Assembly: GCA_013811975.1 (NCBI GenBank)
Contig: JACCUF010000172.1
Coordinates: 1-5,693, forward strand
Source: Geodermatophilaceae bacterium
GTDB lineage: Bacteria > Actinomycetota > Actinomycetes > Mycobacteriales > Geodermatophilaceae
Length of the DNA stretch: 5,693 nt
Direction of reading: 5' to 3'
Under the pieces are notes generated by a model. The model was not told the origin of the DNA and made no database searches. It was given only the letters and a program-made list of their open reading frames with translations. Below are positions 1 to 5,039 of this stretch, piece after piece. The translations under genes and the position numbers were made by a program. The number at the start of each line of letters is the position of its first letter. Position 1 is the first letter of the stretch.

Positions 1-1
1 G

Positions 2-319
2 ACCACGACCGACCACCGCACCGCCGAGGACCACCGCCACACCCACGGTCCAGAATGCGGACACGAAGCCGTGATCCACGAGGACCATGTGGACTACCTG
101 CACGACGGCCACGCTCACCGCGAACACAGCGGCCACTACGACGAGTGCGCAGACTGCCAGTGCAGCAACTGCGCCGACGTGTGCGCGAACTGTGTCTGCG
201 CGGATTTCTCCTGCGGTAACTGCAACCACAACACCTGCTCGTGCTCCAACTGTGCCGACGCGTGTGCGAACTGCAGCTGCGCCGATTGCAGCTGCGCGAC
301 CTGCAAGCACGCGGCCTGA
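2..319 (+). CDS. His/Cys-rich metallothionein-like metal-binding protein (5' end outside window)
   Basis: The frame ending at TGA 317-319 has no stop back to the left edge, giving 105 visible residues. A GTG at 71 could be called as the start, but the codons before it encode the same kind of His-rich sequence (HRHTHGPECGH), so the true start is probably upstream of the window. The visible N-terminal half holds 12 His, including HTHGPECGH and DHVDYLHDGHAH. The C-terminal half holds 18 Cys, mostly as CxxC, CxC and CxxxC, with almost no large hydrophobic residues. That half consists mainly of two 23-residue copies starting CSNCAD and ending in CxH. Such composition is characteristic of metallothionein-type binding of Zn(II), Cu(I) or Cd(II). 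I do not see the bacterial SmtA/BmtA pattern clearly enough to assign that family. The likely role is cytosolic metal buffering or storage, which is inferred. It is convergent with the methyltransferase downstream. The metal and the promoter are unknown. Confidence 0.8.
   Translation, partial: TTTDHRTAEDHRHTHGPECGHEAVIHEDHVDYLHDGHAHREHSGHYDECADCQCSNCADVCANCVCADFSCGNCNHNTCSCSNCADACANCSCADCSCATCKHAA
161..229 (+). repeat. Cys-rich 23-residue repeat unit, copy 1
   Basis: This unit encodes CSNCADVCANC followed by VCADFSCGNCNH. Residue for residue it matches copy 2 (242-310) at 17 of 23 positions, with the Cys positions kept except one: residue 16 of the unit is Phe here and Cys in copy 2. The copies are separated by 12 bases encoding NTCS. 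This is an internal in-frame duplication inside the metallothionein-like gene. Confidence 0.85.
242..310 (+). repeat. Cys-rich 23-residue repeat unit, copy 2
   Basis: This unit encodes CSNCADACANC followed by SCADCSCATCKH. It is the second copy of the unit at 161-229 and has one more Cys than the first (Cys in place of Phe at unit position 16). It lies three codons before the stop codon, so the duplication forms the C-terminal end of the protein. Confidence 0.85.
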
Positions 320-328
320 CCTGGGGCA

Positions 329-364
329 GCGCTCAGCGGAGCGTCAGTCGTAGCACCAACTGAC
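329..364. terminator. Possible bidirectional terminator hairpins between convergent genes
   Basis: The 73 bases between the stop of the Cys-rich gene and the stop of the methyltransferase hold two small inverted repeats. One is CGCTC-AGCG-GAGCG at 330-343, extendable by a G-T pair. The other is GTCAGT at 343-348 pairing with ACTGAC at 359-364 across a 10-base loop. They share base 343. Neither has a U-tract, so termination is inferred from position and structure only. Confidence 0.35.
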
Positions 365-392
365 AATCGGACTTCTTGATCACTATCGCCGG

Positions 393-1244
393 CTAGCGGA
401 GCCCGCTGCCGATCAGCGTCGTCGCGTCCACCTCGGTGACGTCGTCATGCTCGAGCAGGGCAAGGTATTCCGTACGGACAGCGTCGATCTGGGCGTCGTC
501 CAGCCCGTGCAACAAACCTCGAAAACCGGACCCGGTGACGAGCAGCCAGGCCGACTCCGGTGTCAGGGCAACGGTCAGCTCATGCACGACGACTCGGGGG
601 TCACGAAGGCCACGCTCGGACAGCCATCGGGAGTATTCCGCTGCCGTCGAGATCCGCTCGATCAAGTACGGCTCGCGAGGGCCGGGAGCCGGCTCGCCGC
701 GGACCAGGGCGACCGCAGCCGCGAGCCGGTCGCCGACCGCGGCCATGGCTCCTCGACGCCAGATGGTCAGTGCGGCCCGGCCCCCCGGGCGTAGGAATCC
801 GATCAGCCGTTCTGTGCCCGCTGGCATGTCGGCGAAGAAGAAGATCCCCAGCACGCACTGCACCACGTCGTAGCTTCGCACCGCCCCGGGTGCCTCTTGC
901 CGCTCCGGTGCACCAGGCCATTCCAGGACATCGGCTCGGTACGCGGTCAGCTGCGGAAGCTCAGCGGCGGCGGTTGTGACGGTCGTGACGAGCGGCGCGC
1001 TCAGGTCCACCGCGTCGACATGGCCGGTAGGACCGACCAAGCGGGCTGCCGGGATCGCAGAGGCGCCATCGCCACAGCAGGCGTCCAACACCCACTCCCC
1101 TGGTTCGGGTTTCGACACCTGCACAGTGGCCTGGCCGACGCGATCCCACAGCGGGGTGGAGAGCCGCGAGAAATCTGCGGCGGCGGGATCGAAGGAGGCT
1201 ACGGCTCGCTGTAGTGCCGCATTCGTGTTCTCTGCTGCGCTCAT
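393..1244 (-). CDS. Class I SAM-dependent methyltransferase, putative metal-responsive
   Basis: A 283-residue Rossmann-fold methyltransferase expected to transfer a methyl group from S-adenosylmethionine to an unidentified acceptor in the cytosol. Motif I, the glycine-rich SAM loop, is VLDACCGDG at residues 52-60. The ribose-binding acidic segment VDAVDLS is at about 76-82. D104 in RADVLEWP fits the adenine-binding position. Motif II is YDVVQCVLGIFF at 125-136, and motif III is LRPGGRAALTIW at 151-162. The overall pattern is UbiE/Methyltransf_11/25-like. The C-terminal 120 residues, which would set substrate specificity, show nothing I recognise. The ATG at 1244-1242 has no Shine-Dalgarno sequence, but a TATCAT -10-like hexamer ends 6 bases before it, consistent with a leaderless transcript. 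A Zur/Fur-like palindrome overlaps that -10. The gene is convergent with the Cys-rich protein and divergent from the gene at 1375. Function in metal homeostasis is inference from the operator and neighbour. Confidence 0.88.
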   Translation of the reverse strand: MSAAENTNAALQRAVASFDPAAADFSRLSTPLWDRVGQATVQVSKPEPGEWVLDACCGDGASAIPAARLVGPTGHVDAVDLSAPLVTTVTTAAAELPQLTAYRADVLEWPGAPERQEAPGAVRSYDVVQCVLGIFFFADMPAGTERLIGFLRPGGRAALTIWRRGAMAAVGDRLAAAVALVRGEPAPGPREPYLIERISTAAEYSRWLSERGLRDPRVVVHELTVALTPESAWLLVTGSGFRGLLHGLDDAQIDAVRTEYLALLEHDDVTEVDATTLIGSGLR

Positions 1245-1250
1245 CGCACA

Positions 1251-1256
1251 ATGATA
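1251..1256 (-). promoter_or_regulatory. Candidate -10 element for a leaderless methyltransferase mRNA
   Basis: Read on the minus strand, TATCAT (5 of 6 to TATAAT, and fitting the actinobacterial TANNNT form) is followed by exactly six bases (TGTGCG) and then the ATG at 1244. This places the expected transcription start on the A of the start codon, the usual geometry of leaderless actinobacterial genes. No convincing -35 hexamer is seen. A second TANNNT hexamer, TAAGAT on the minus strand (1271-1266), would instead give a leader of about 15 bases, also without a Shine-Dalgarno sequence. Confidence 0.5.
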
Positions 1257-1267
1257 ACTATTCTCAT
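1251..1267. promoter_or_regulatory. Zur-box-like (Fur-family) operator over the methyltransferase promoter
   Basis: The 15-mer TGATAACTATTCTCA at 1252-1266 has TGA/TCA ends and AA/TT inner arms around a central T at 1259. With the flanking A1251/T1267, six of eight symmetric pairs are complementary. It resembles the TGAxAA...TTxTCA operators known for Zur in mycobacteria and Streptomyces. It is an AT-rich island in GC-rich DNA and covers both candidate -10 elements of the methyltransferase, so a bound regulator would block transcription. Other Fur-family members bind similar sites, so the metal (Zn versus Fe or Ni) is not settled. It is 108 bases upstream of the divergent gene, too far for simple promoter blocking there. 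Confidence 0.6.
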
Positions 1268-1324
1268 CTTATGCCCGGCGATCGTCCCCGCTTGGTTCAG
1301 CGTCCCCCCGCCGTGCCCGTACCT

Positions 1325-1347
1325 GTCAGGATTGCGCGCATCCTGGC
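1325..1347. promoter_or_regulatory. Inverted repeat upstream of the unknown + strand gene
   Basis: GTCAGGAT at 1325-1332 pairs with ATCCTGGC at 1340-1347 over a 7-base centre (TGCGCGC). Six inner pairs are perfect (CAGGAT/ATCCTG), followed by one G-T pair and one G-C pair. It lies 27 bases before the ATG at 1375, just upstream of a possible -10 hexamer TAGCTT (1351-1356). It could be an operator for an unidentified dimeric regulator or a hairpin. No U-tract follows, so a terminator is unlikely. Confidence 0.4.
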
Positions 1348-1357
1348 TCATAGCTTT

Positions 1358-1364
1358 GAGGTGG
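1358..1364 (+). promoter_or_regulatory. Ribosome binding site supporting the ATG at 1375
   Basis: GAGGTGG at 1358-1364 is a good anti-16S match, 10 bases before the ATG at 1375, followed by a second GTGG. It supports that ATG as the true start of the unknown gene, and contrasts with the leaderless look of the divergent methyltransferase. Confidence 0.55.
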
Positions 1365-1374
1365 TGGACTTCGC

Positions 1375-2028
1375 ATGGTCGAACTCGATTTCGCCTATCT
1401 CGCTCCCGACACCGCTCCTGACCAGGACCAGGTGAAGCGGGCAGTCGCCGAGGCGGACCGCCTTTCGGTGGCCGGCCCGGTATGCGCCCTCGGCGCCGTG
1501 CTGGCCGCGCTGCGCCGGCGAGACCGTCTGGACGTCGCAGTCTCCTGGGTACCGTCCGGCGACCCGCTCGCATCGGGCCTGTCCCGGACCTGGGGCGTGG
1601 ACGCCGCTGGCCGACTGTCCGGCGAATCCGTCCGGACGCTGGGGCTGGTATGTGACGACCGAGCCGGGGTTCTGCTGGCGCGCGGGCGGATCACCGCCGC
1701 CCAGCCCACGCAGCCCGCGCCCGCGGCCTTGCGACGCGGCCGTACCAGTTCGAGGTTCGGTGCCCAGATCTACCACGACGACAAGCGAGTCGCCGACGGC
1801 GAGATCATGCGGGTCGACGTACGCCCGGATTGGACAGCCGAGGACATGCTCAACGTCAATGTGCACAAGCAGCTCTGGCGCCGAGGGGAGATCACTCGCG
1901 GCCGGGCGATCCAGGTCGCCTGCGACGAGGCCCGGATCGAGATCGACGGCGTGCCCCTGCCGCGGCCGATGACCAAGTGGACCTGGTATGCCGACCCGCG
2001 GCTGCGCTGGACTCTGATCAGCGCCTGA
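1375..2028 (+). CDS. Hypothetical protein, 217 residues, family not recognised
   Basis: I do not recognise this protein. It has no signal peptide or membrane segment and looks cytosolic and soluble. Residues 18-50 look like an amphipathic helical region rich in Ala and Arg. Residues 85-105 (VRTLGLVCDDRAGVLLARGR) look like beta strands. A basic, proline-rich linker lies around 108-127 (PTQPAPAALRRGR). A second module follows from about 128 to the end, with QIYHDDKRVADGE at 131-143, DVRPDWTAEDML at 148-159 and a Trp-rich tail KWTWYADPRLRW at 201-212. There is no obvious catalytic motif. G+C at third positions is high and typical of its neighbours, and a Shine-Dalgarno sequence precedes the ATG, so it is a real gene. 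It is divergent from the methyltransferase and convergent with the MFS gene. Any link to the metal-related genes is only positional. Confidence 0.75.
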   Translation: MVELDFAYLAPDTAPDQDQVKRAVAEADRLSVAGPVCALGAVLAALRRRDRLDVAVSWVPSGDPLASGLSRTWGVDAAGRLSGESVRTLGLVCDDRAGVLLARGRITAAQPTQPAPAALRRGRTSSRFGAQIYHDDKRVADGEIMRVDVRPDWTAEDMLNVNVHKQLWRRGEITRGRAIQVACDEARIEIDGVPLPRPMTKWTWYADPRLRWTLISA

Positions 2029-2044
2029 CTCCCAACCGACCGCA

Positions 2045-2069
2045 CCAGCGACAGCTTTTGGTTCGCTGA
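2045..2069. terminator. Possible terminator hairpin between convergent genes
   Basis: CAGCGA at 2046-2051 and TCGCTG at 2063-2068 form a perfect 6-bp stem with an 11-base loop containing TTTT. It lies in the 57-base gap between the stops of the unknown gene and the MFS gene. There is no U-tract on either side, so the role as terminator rests on position. Confidence 0.35.
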
Positions 2070-2085
2070 TCATGCTGCACACGGT

Positions 2086-3366
2086 TCAGTCGAGCGGACC
2101 TTGACGCGCCTGTCCCTCGGCCGCTTCCGGAGCGAGAACGGCGTACGGCTTCGATCTGTCAACGCTGAGAACTCGACGCAGGACCGTACGACCAGCCCAG
2201 AACAGCACGGCGGCGATCAGCAGCGCGACCGCGCCCAGAACCAAGATCGGGATGCCCGTACGCAGAGCGTCCCCGGCCGCCAACGCGACGATCGTGGGTA
2301 CGGCGAAGCCGAAGTAGACGACGAGATAGAACACCGATACCAGTCCTCCGCGGCGATCCGGCGGGGCGAGCAGGTCCGAGACGGTGATCCCTGACGTCAT
2401 CGCCAGGCCTTCCGAGACCCCGATCAGCAGCGAGGCCGGCAGGACCCATGGCCAACCACCCGGTTGAACGGCGAGATAGCCGAAAACGCATCCTCCGGCG
2501 GCGAGCAGCGCCGCGGTCCAGCCGCAGGTGCTCGGCCCCCACCGGCGGGCGAGGGGCGTGGCAGCGGCCGCTGATCCCTGAACGAGCAGGGCGCTCACGC
2601 CGACCAGGGCGAAGACCGCCCCAAATCCCTGAGCGGCCACCAATAACGGGAAGACGGTGAGCGAGAGAACGGCGTAGGTGTAGACGAGCAGACCGATCGG
2701 GAACAAGTAGGCCGCGAAGCCTGGCCCTGCACCGGGTGGGATCCCGATCTGTAGCCGTCCCGGGCGGTGCTCGGTCATCGTCTCCGGGATGCCCCGAGTC
2801 AGGAAGAAGGCCATGGTCACCAACAGCATCGGCAGCGCGAAGGGCAAGATCTCCGGCAACGGCGCCCATTGCACGAGCAGCCCGGAGGTCAGCGGGCCGA
2901 TGGCGAATCCCGATGCCATCGCCGCACTGGCCCGCATCGCGGCGCCAGCGGCCCCCTCCGGTCCGGCCAGTTCACGCATCCAGACGACGCCGACGGTGAA
3001 CACCGCACCGCTGGTCACGCCTTGGAGTAGGCGTCCGATGTAGATCATCGGTTCGCCGAGAAAAGTGGTGCTGGACAAGACGATCAGCGCACCGAGGCAG
3101 AGCAGGGTGAACGGCACGACCACTCGCTTGCGCCCGCGCCGGTCTGAGTAGGGCCCGCCGAGCAGCAGCGAAGGCACCAGACCGACGGCGTAGACGGTGA
3201 AGAAGATCGTCAGGGACAGGGCGCTCAGGTCCAGGGCATCGGTGTAGTAGAGCAGGACCGGCGACGGCGCCTGGGTCGAGAAAGCGATGCCGAACAGCGC
3301 CAGCATCAATCGGCGCTGGAAACGTCGGTTTCCCTGGTCTGCCACCTTGTCGTCCAGGTCGGTCAT
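2086..3366 (-). CDS. Major facilitator superfamily (MFS) transporter
   Basis: A 426-residue integral membrane protein with about 12 hydrophobic segments, the usual MFS length. The first segment is about residues 20-40, following a short charged cytoplasmic N-terminus. The diagnostic motif A between helices 2 and 3 is GGPYSDRRGRKR at 70-81. A motif-B-like stretch, IGRLLQGVTSG (110-120), lies in helix 4 with the conserved Arg (R112). A cytoplasmic loop around 190-210 separates the two six-helix halves. Its substrate cannot be read from the sequence; the family includes proton-driven efflux of drugs or metabolites and sugar or organic-acid uptake. The same frame is open back to 3504, but that extension is hydrophilic and antiparallel over the DUF3151 gene, so I chose the ATG at 3366-3364 (MTDLDDK). 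It starts 22 bases after the DUF3151 stop on the same strand, so the two are probably cotranscribed. No clear Shine-Dalgarno precedes it. Confidence 0.88.
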   Translation of the reverse strand: MTDLDDKVADQGNRRFQRRLMLALFGIAFSTQAPSPVLLYYTDALDLSALSLTIFFTVYAVGLVPSLLLGGPYSDRRGRKRVVVPFTLLCLGALIVLSSTTFLGEPMIYIGRLLQGVTSGAVFTVGVVWMRELAGPEGAAGAAMRASAAMASGFAIGPLTSGLLVQWAPLPEILPFALPMLLVTMAFFLTRGIPETMTEHRPGRLQIGIPPGAGPGFAAYLFPIGLLVYTYAVLSLTVFPLLVAAQGFGAVFALVGVSALLVQGSAAAATPLARRWGPSTCGWTAALLAAGGCVFGYLAVQPGGWPWVLPASLLIGVSEGLAMTSGITVSDLLAPPDRRGGLVSVFYLVVYFGFAVPTIVALAAGDALRTGIPILVLGAVALLIAAVLFWAGRTVLRRVLSVDRSKPYAVLAPEAAEGQARQGPLD

Positions 3367-3388
3367 CGGCGCGCAGGACCCGGCTGGG

Positions 3389-3808
3389 TCAGCCCCCGGC
3401 CTTCGGGTTGAACGAGGGGTCACACTCGTGCAGCAGTTCGACCAGCCGCCTGGCCTCATCGTCCTCGCCGATCTCTGCGGCTGCGTCGGCCAGCACCGCG
3501 ACACAAGTCAGGAAGCCGACGTTGCCGGGGTGGTCACCGGGAACCGGGCCGAACCCCTTCCAACCGTTCTTGCGCAAGGAGTCCAGACCCCGGTGATACC
3601 CGGTGCGCCCGTACGCATACGCCTCCATCGTGCGACCGCCGGCGGCAGCCTCAAGTGCCAACGCGGCCCACGCGGCCGGATACGCCGGATAGGCCGCAGC
3701 GATCGCACTCGCCGCCTCGCCGCCTGCGGCGCCAGAGTCGGCCTCGGCGTTGGAGGGCAAGTGCACGGGCGGCGGACCGGGAAGCAGATTGCCAGGCATG
3801 GTGGTCAT
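3389..3808 (-). CDS. DUF3151 domain-containing protein
   Basis: A 139-residue soluble protein of the actinobacterial DUF3151 family, of unknown function. The recognisable core is AAAYPAYPAAWAALALEA, AYAYGRTGYHRGLD, LRKNGWKGFGPVPGDHPGNVGFL and the C-terminal LLHECDP, in the order found in Rv0360c of M. tuberculosis. The alternating helices and YGRTGYHRGLD resemble TPR-like repeats, which is an impression only. Upstream in-frame starts exist: ATG 3826 would add six residues (MTYGRV), and ATG 3799 would remove three. I prefer 3808 because TACGGT plus six bases precedes it, fitting a leaderless -10, and because the family usually begins close to the NLLPGPPP segment. As is common in actinobacteria it lies near fba, although here an oppositely oriented hydrolase gene separates them. 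It is probably the first gene of a unit with the MFS gene. Confidence 0.85.
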   Translation of the reverse strand: MTTMPGNLLPGPPPVHLPSNAEADSGAAGGEAASAIAAAYPAYPAAWAALALEAAAGGRTMEAYAYGRTGYHRGLDSLRKNGWKGFGPVPGDHPGNVGFLTCVAVLADAAAEIGEDDEARRLVELLHECDPSFNPKAGG

Positions 3809-3814
3809 GACCCG

Positions 3815-3820
3815 ACCGTA
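3815..3820 (-). promoter_or_regulatory. Candidate -10 for leaderless DUF3151 transcript
   Basis: TACGGT on the minus strand fits the TANNNT actinobacterial -10 and is followed by six bases (CGGGTC) and the ATG at 3808. No Shine-Dalgarno is present before this ATG. The geometry repeats that seen at the methyltransferase start. Chance matches to TANNNT are frequent, so this is weak. Confidence 0.3.
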
Positions 3821-3838
3821 GGTCATCCCCCGAGGGGT

Positions 3839-5020
3839 ATGTCAGATGATGGACTGGTGTTGCGTATCACTGCCGGGGTCCTGACCGTGTGTGCGGCCGG
3901 GACCATGGGGCTCGCCCGCTTCTTCGCGCATCGGATCCTGAACGTGGTTCGGGTCAAGGAGTACGACATCCCAGTTCTCGACCTGGCACCGGGATCGGTC
4001 CGGCTTGGTGCGACCGAGAACTCACTGCTCCCGGGCACGTACGGGCTCACCTGGGTGGACGACACGGGCGAGCATGTCGGGCACGCGATCGTCGGACCGA
4101 TCGTGTCCGTCCTGGGCAGCCGCCCGGTCTGGCCGCGGTGGGTTCGCTCGACCCGAGGTGCGACCGGTCACTCCGTGGTGCGGGAACTCGTCGAGGTCCG
4201 CGAGGGCAAGCTGGAGGTCGGACTCGACACGACCTGGGAGCAGTACGCCCAGCTCGGGGATCCAGGGTCGGCGTACGGGCTGGACTTCGTCGAATTCGAC
4301 CTCTCGGGCGAGCTGGGCGAGTTCCCGACCTGGCTGTTGCCGGGCGACGGCGGATCTCGGTGGGTCATCGCCGTACACGGACGCGGTGGGAGCAGGGGGG
4401 AGACGATGCGGATCCTGCCGACTCTGGCGGCGCTGGGCCTGCCGACCCTCATTCCCTGCTATCGAAATGACGTGGGCGCACCGAGCACCGCGGACAACTA
4501 CTACCACCTGGGTAACACCGAATGGCACGAAATCGACGCTGCGATGGCCTACGCGCTCGAGCACGGTGCCACCGAACTGGTTCTCTACGGCTGGTCGATG
4601 GGCGGGGCCATCGTGCTGCAGGCGTCCGCGCGCTCCGCACGTGCCGACTCGGTAGTCGGATTGATCCTCGACTCACCCGTTATCGACTGGCGGGACACGT
4701 TACGAGCCAATGCCCGGGTCAACCGGCTGCCGCGTGCCGCCGCCGAGCTGGGTCTGCTGTTGGTGCAGTGCCGACTACAACTCGATCTGGACGACTTCGA
4801 TTGGGTACGCCGGGCAGCCGAGTTGACCCGGCCGATGCTGATCTTCCACGGTCCCGAAGATGCCTTCGTACCGTGGGAGCGAGGGTTGGCGCTGGCCAAG
4901 GCTCGGCCAGACCTGATCTCGCTGGTGACCTACGAAGGCGCAGGGCACACCAAGTCCTGGAACGTCGACCGAGAGGGCTATGAACGAGAGGTCCGCGATT
5001 TCCTGCTCGCCCTCGGCTGA
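3839..5020 (+). CDS. Alpha/beta hydrolase with N-terminal hydrophobic segment
   Basis: A 393-residue serine hydrolase of the alpha/beta fold; esterase, lipase or peptidase-like activity is expected but the substrate is unknown. The nucleophile elbow GWSMGG is at 251-256 with Ser253. The acid lies in HGPEDAFVP at 337-345 (Asp341), and the base is His370 in GAGHTKSW. HGRGGSR at 180-186 is the oxyanion-loop HG motif. The catalytic domain spans roughly 170-393. The 170 residues before it are unusual: a weakly hydrophobic stretch at 8-29 that could be a membrane anchor or uncleaved signal, then a beta-rich segment (40-165) I do not recognise. The frame is open back to 3287, but that part is antisense to DUF3151, so the ATG at 3839 is chosen. 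Its GAGGGG is only one base from the ATG, too close for a normal ribosome site. A GTG at 3857 is an alternative, so the start is uncertain. It is convergent with fba, 19 bases apart. Confidence 0.87.
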   Translation: MSDDGLVLRITAGVLTVCAAGTMGLARFFAHRILNVVRVKEYDIPVLDLAPGSVRLGATENSLLPGTYGLTWVDDTGEHVGHAIVGPIVSVLGSRPVWPRWVRSTRGATGHSVVRELVEVREGKLEVGLDTTWEQYAQLGDPGSAYGLDFVEFDLSGELGEFPTWLLPGDGGSRWVIAVHGRGGSRGETMRILPTLAALGLPTLIPCYRNDVGAPSTADNYYHLGNTEWHEIDAAMAYALEHGATELVLYGWSMGGAIVLQASARSARADSVVGLILDSPVIDWRDTLRANARVNRLPRAAAELGLLLVQCRLQLDLDDFDWVRRAAELTRPMLIFHGPEDAFVPWERGLALAKARPDLISLVTYEGAGHTKSWNVDREGYEREVRDFLLALG

Positions 5021-5024
5021 CCTG

Positions 5025-5036
5025 CCCCGTTTGGGG
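5025..5036. terminator. Weak hairpin between hydrolase and fba stops
   Basis: CCCC-GTTT-GGGG forms a 4-bp GC stem with a 4-base loop in the 19-base gap between two convergent stop codons. It is the only structure in the gap and could work on both strands, but it is short and lacks a U-tract. Confidence 0.25.
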
Positions 5037-5039
5037 GGT

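Noticed and set aside
136..366. 76-residue - strand frame with repeated QLQSAQLQFAH-type sequence
   Set aside because: It is the complement of the Cys-rich repeats; the apparent repeats come from the real gene on the + strand.
1327..1345. The inverted repeat before the unknown gene as an intrinsic terminator or riboswitch
   Set aside because: There is no U-tract and no upstream transcript on that strand for it to end, and the region is too short for a recognisable riboswitch aptamer.
2067..2072. TGATCA palindrome in the gap between convergent genes
   Set aside because: Six-base palindromes are frequent by chance, and it has no promoter context.
1348..2082. 244-residue - strand frame opposite the unknown gene
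   Set aside because: Its composition (Gly, Pro, Arg, Gln-rich, no domain) is typical of an antisense shadow in GC-rich DNA. The + strand frame has the better codon pattern and a ribosome binding site.
3367..3504. 46-residue N-terminal extension of the MFS transporter
   Set aside because: It overlaps the DUF3151 coding sequence on the same strand, is hydrophilic and of low quality, and MTDLDDK at 3366 is a normal MFS N-terminus.
3287..3838. Open + strand frame extending the hydrolase upstream to 3287 (577 residues in total)
   Set aside because: This stretch is antisense to the DUF3151 gene, whose protein matches a known family. The extra residues look like shadow translation, and the hydrolase homology begins after 3839.
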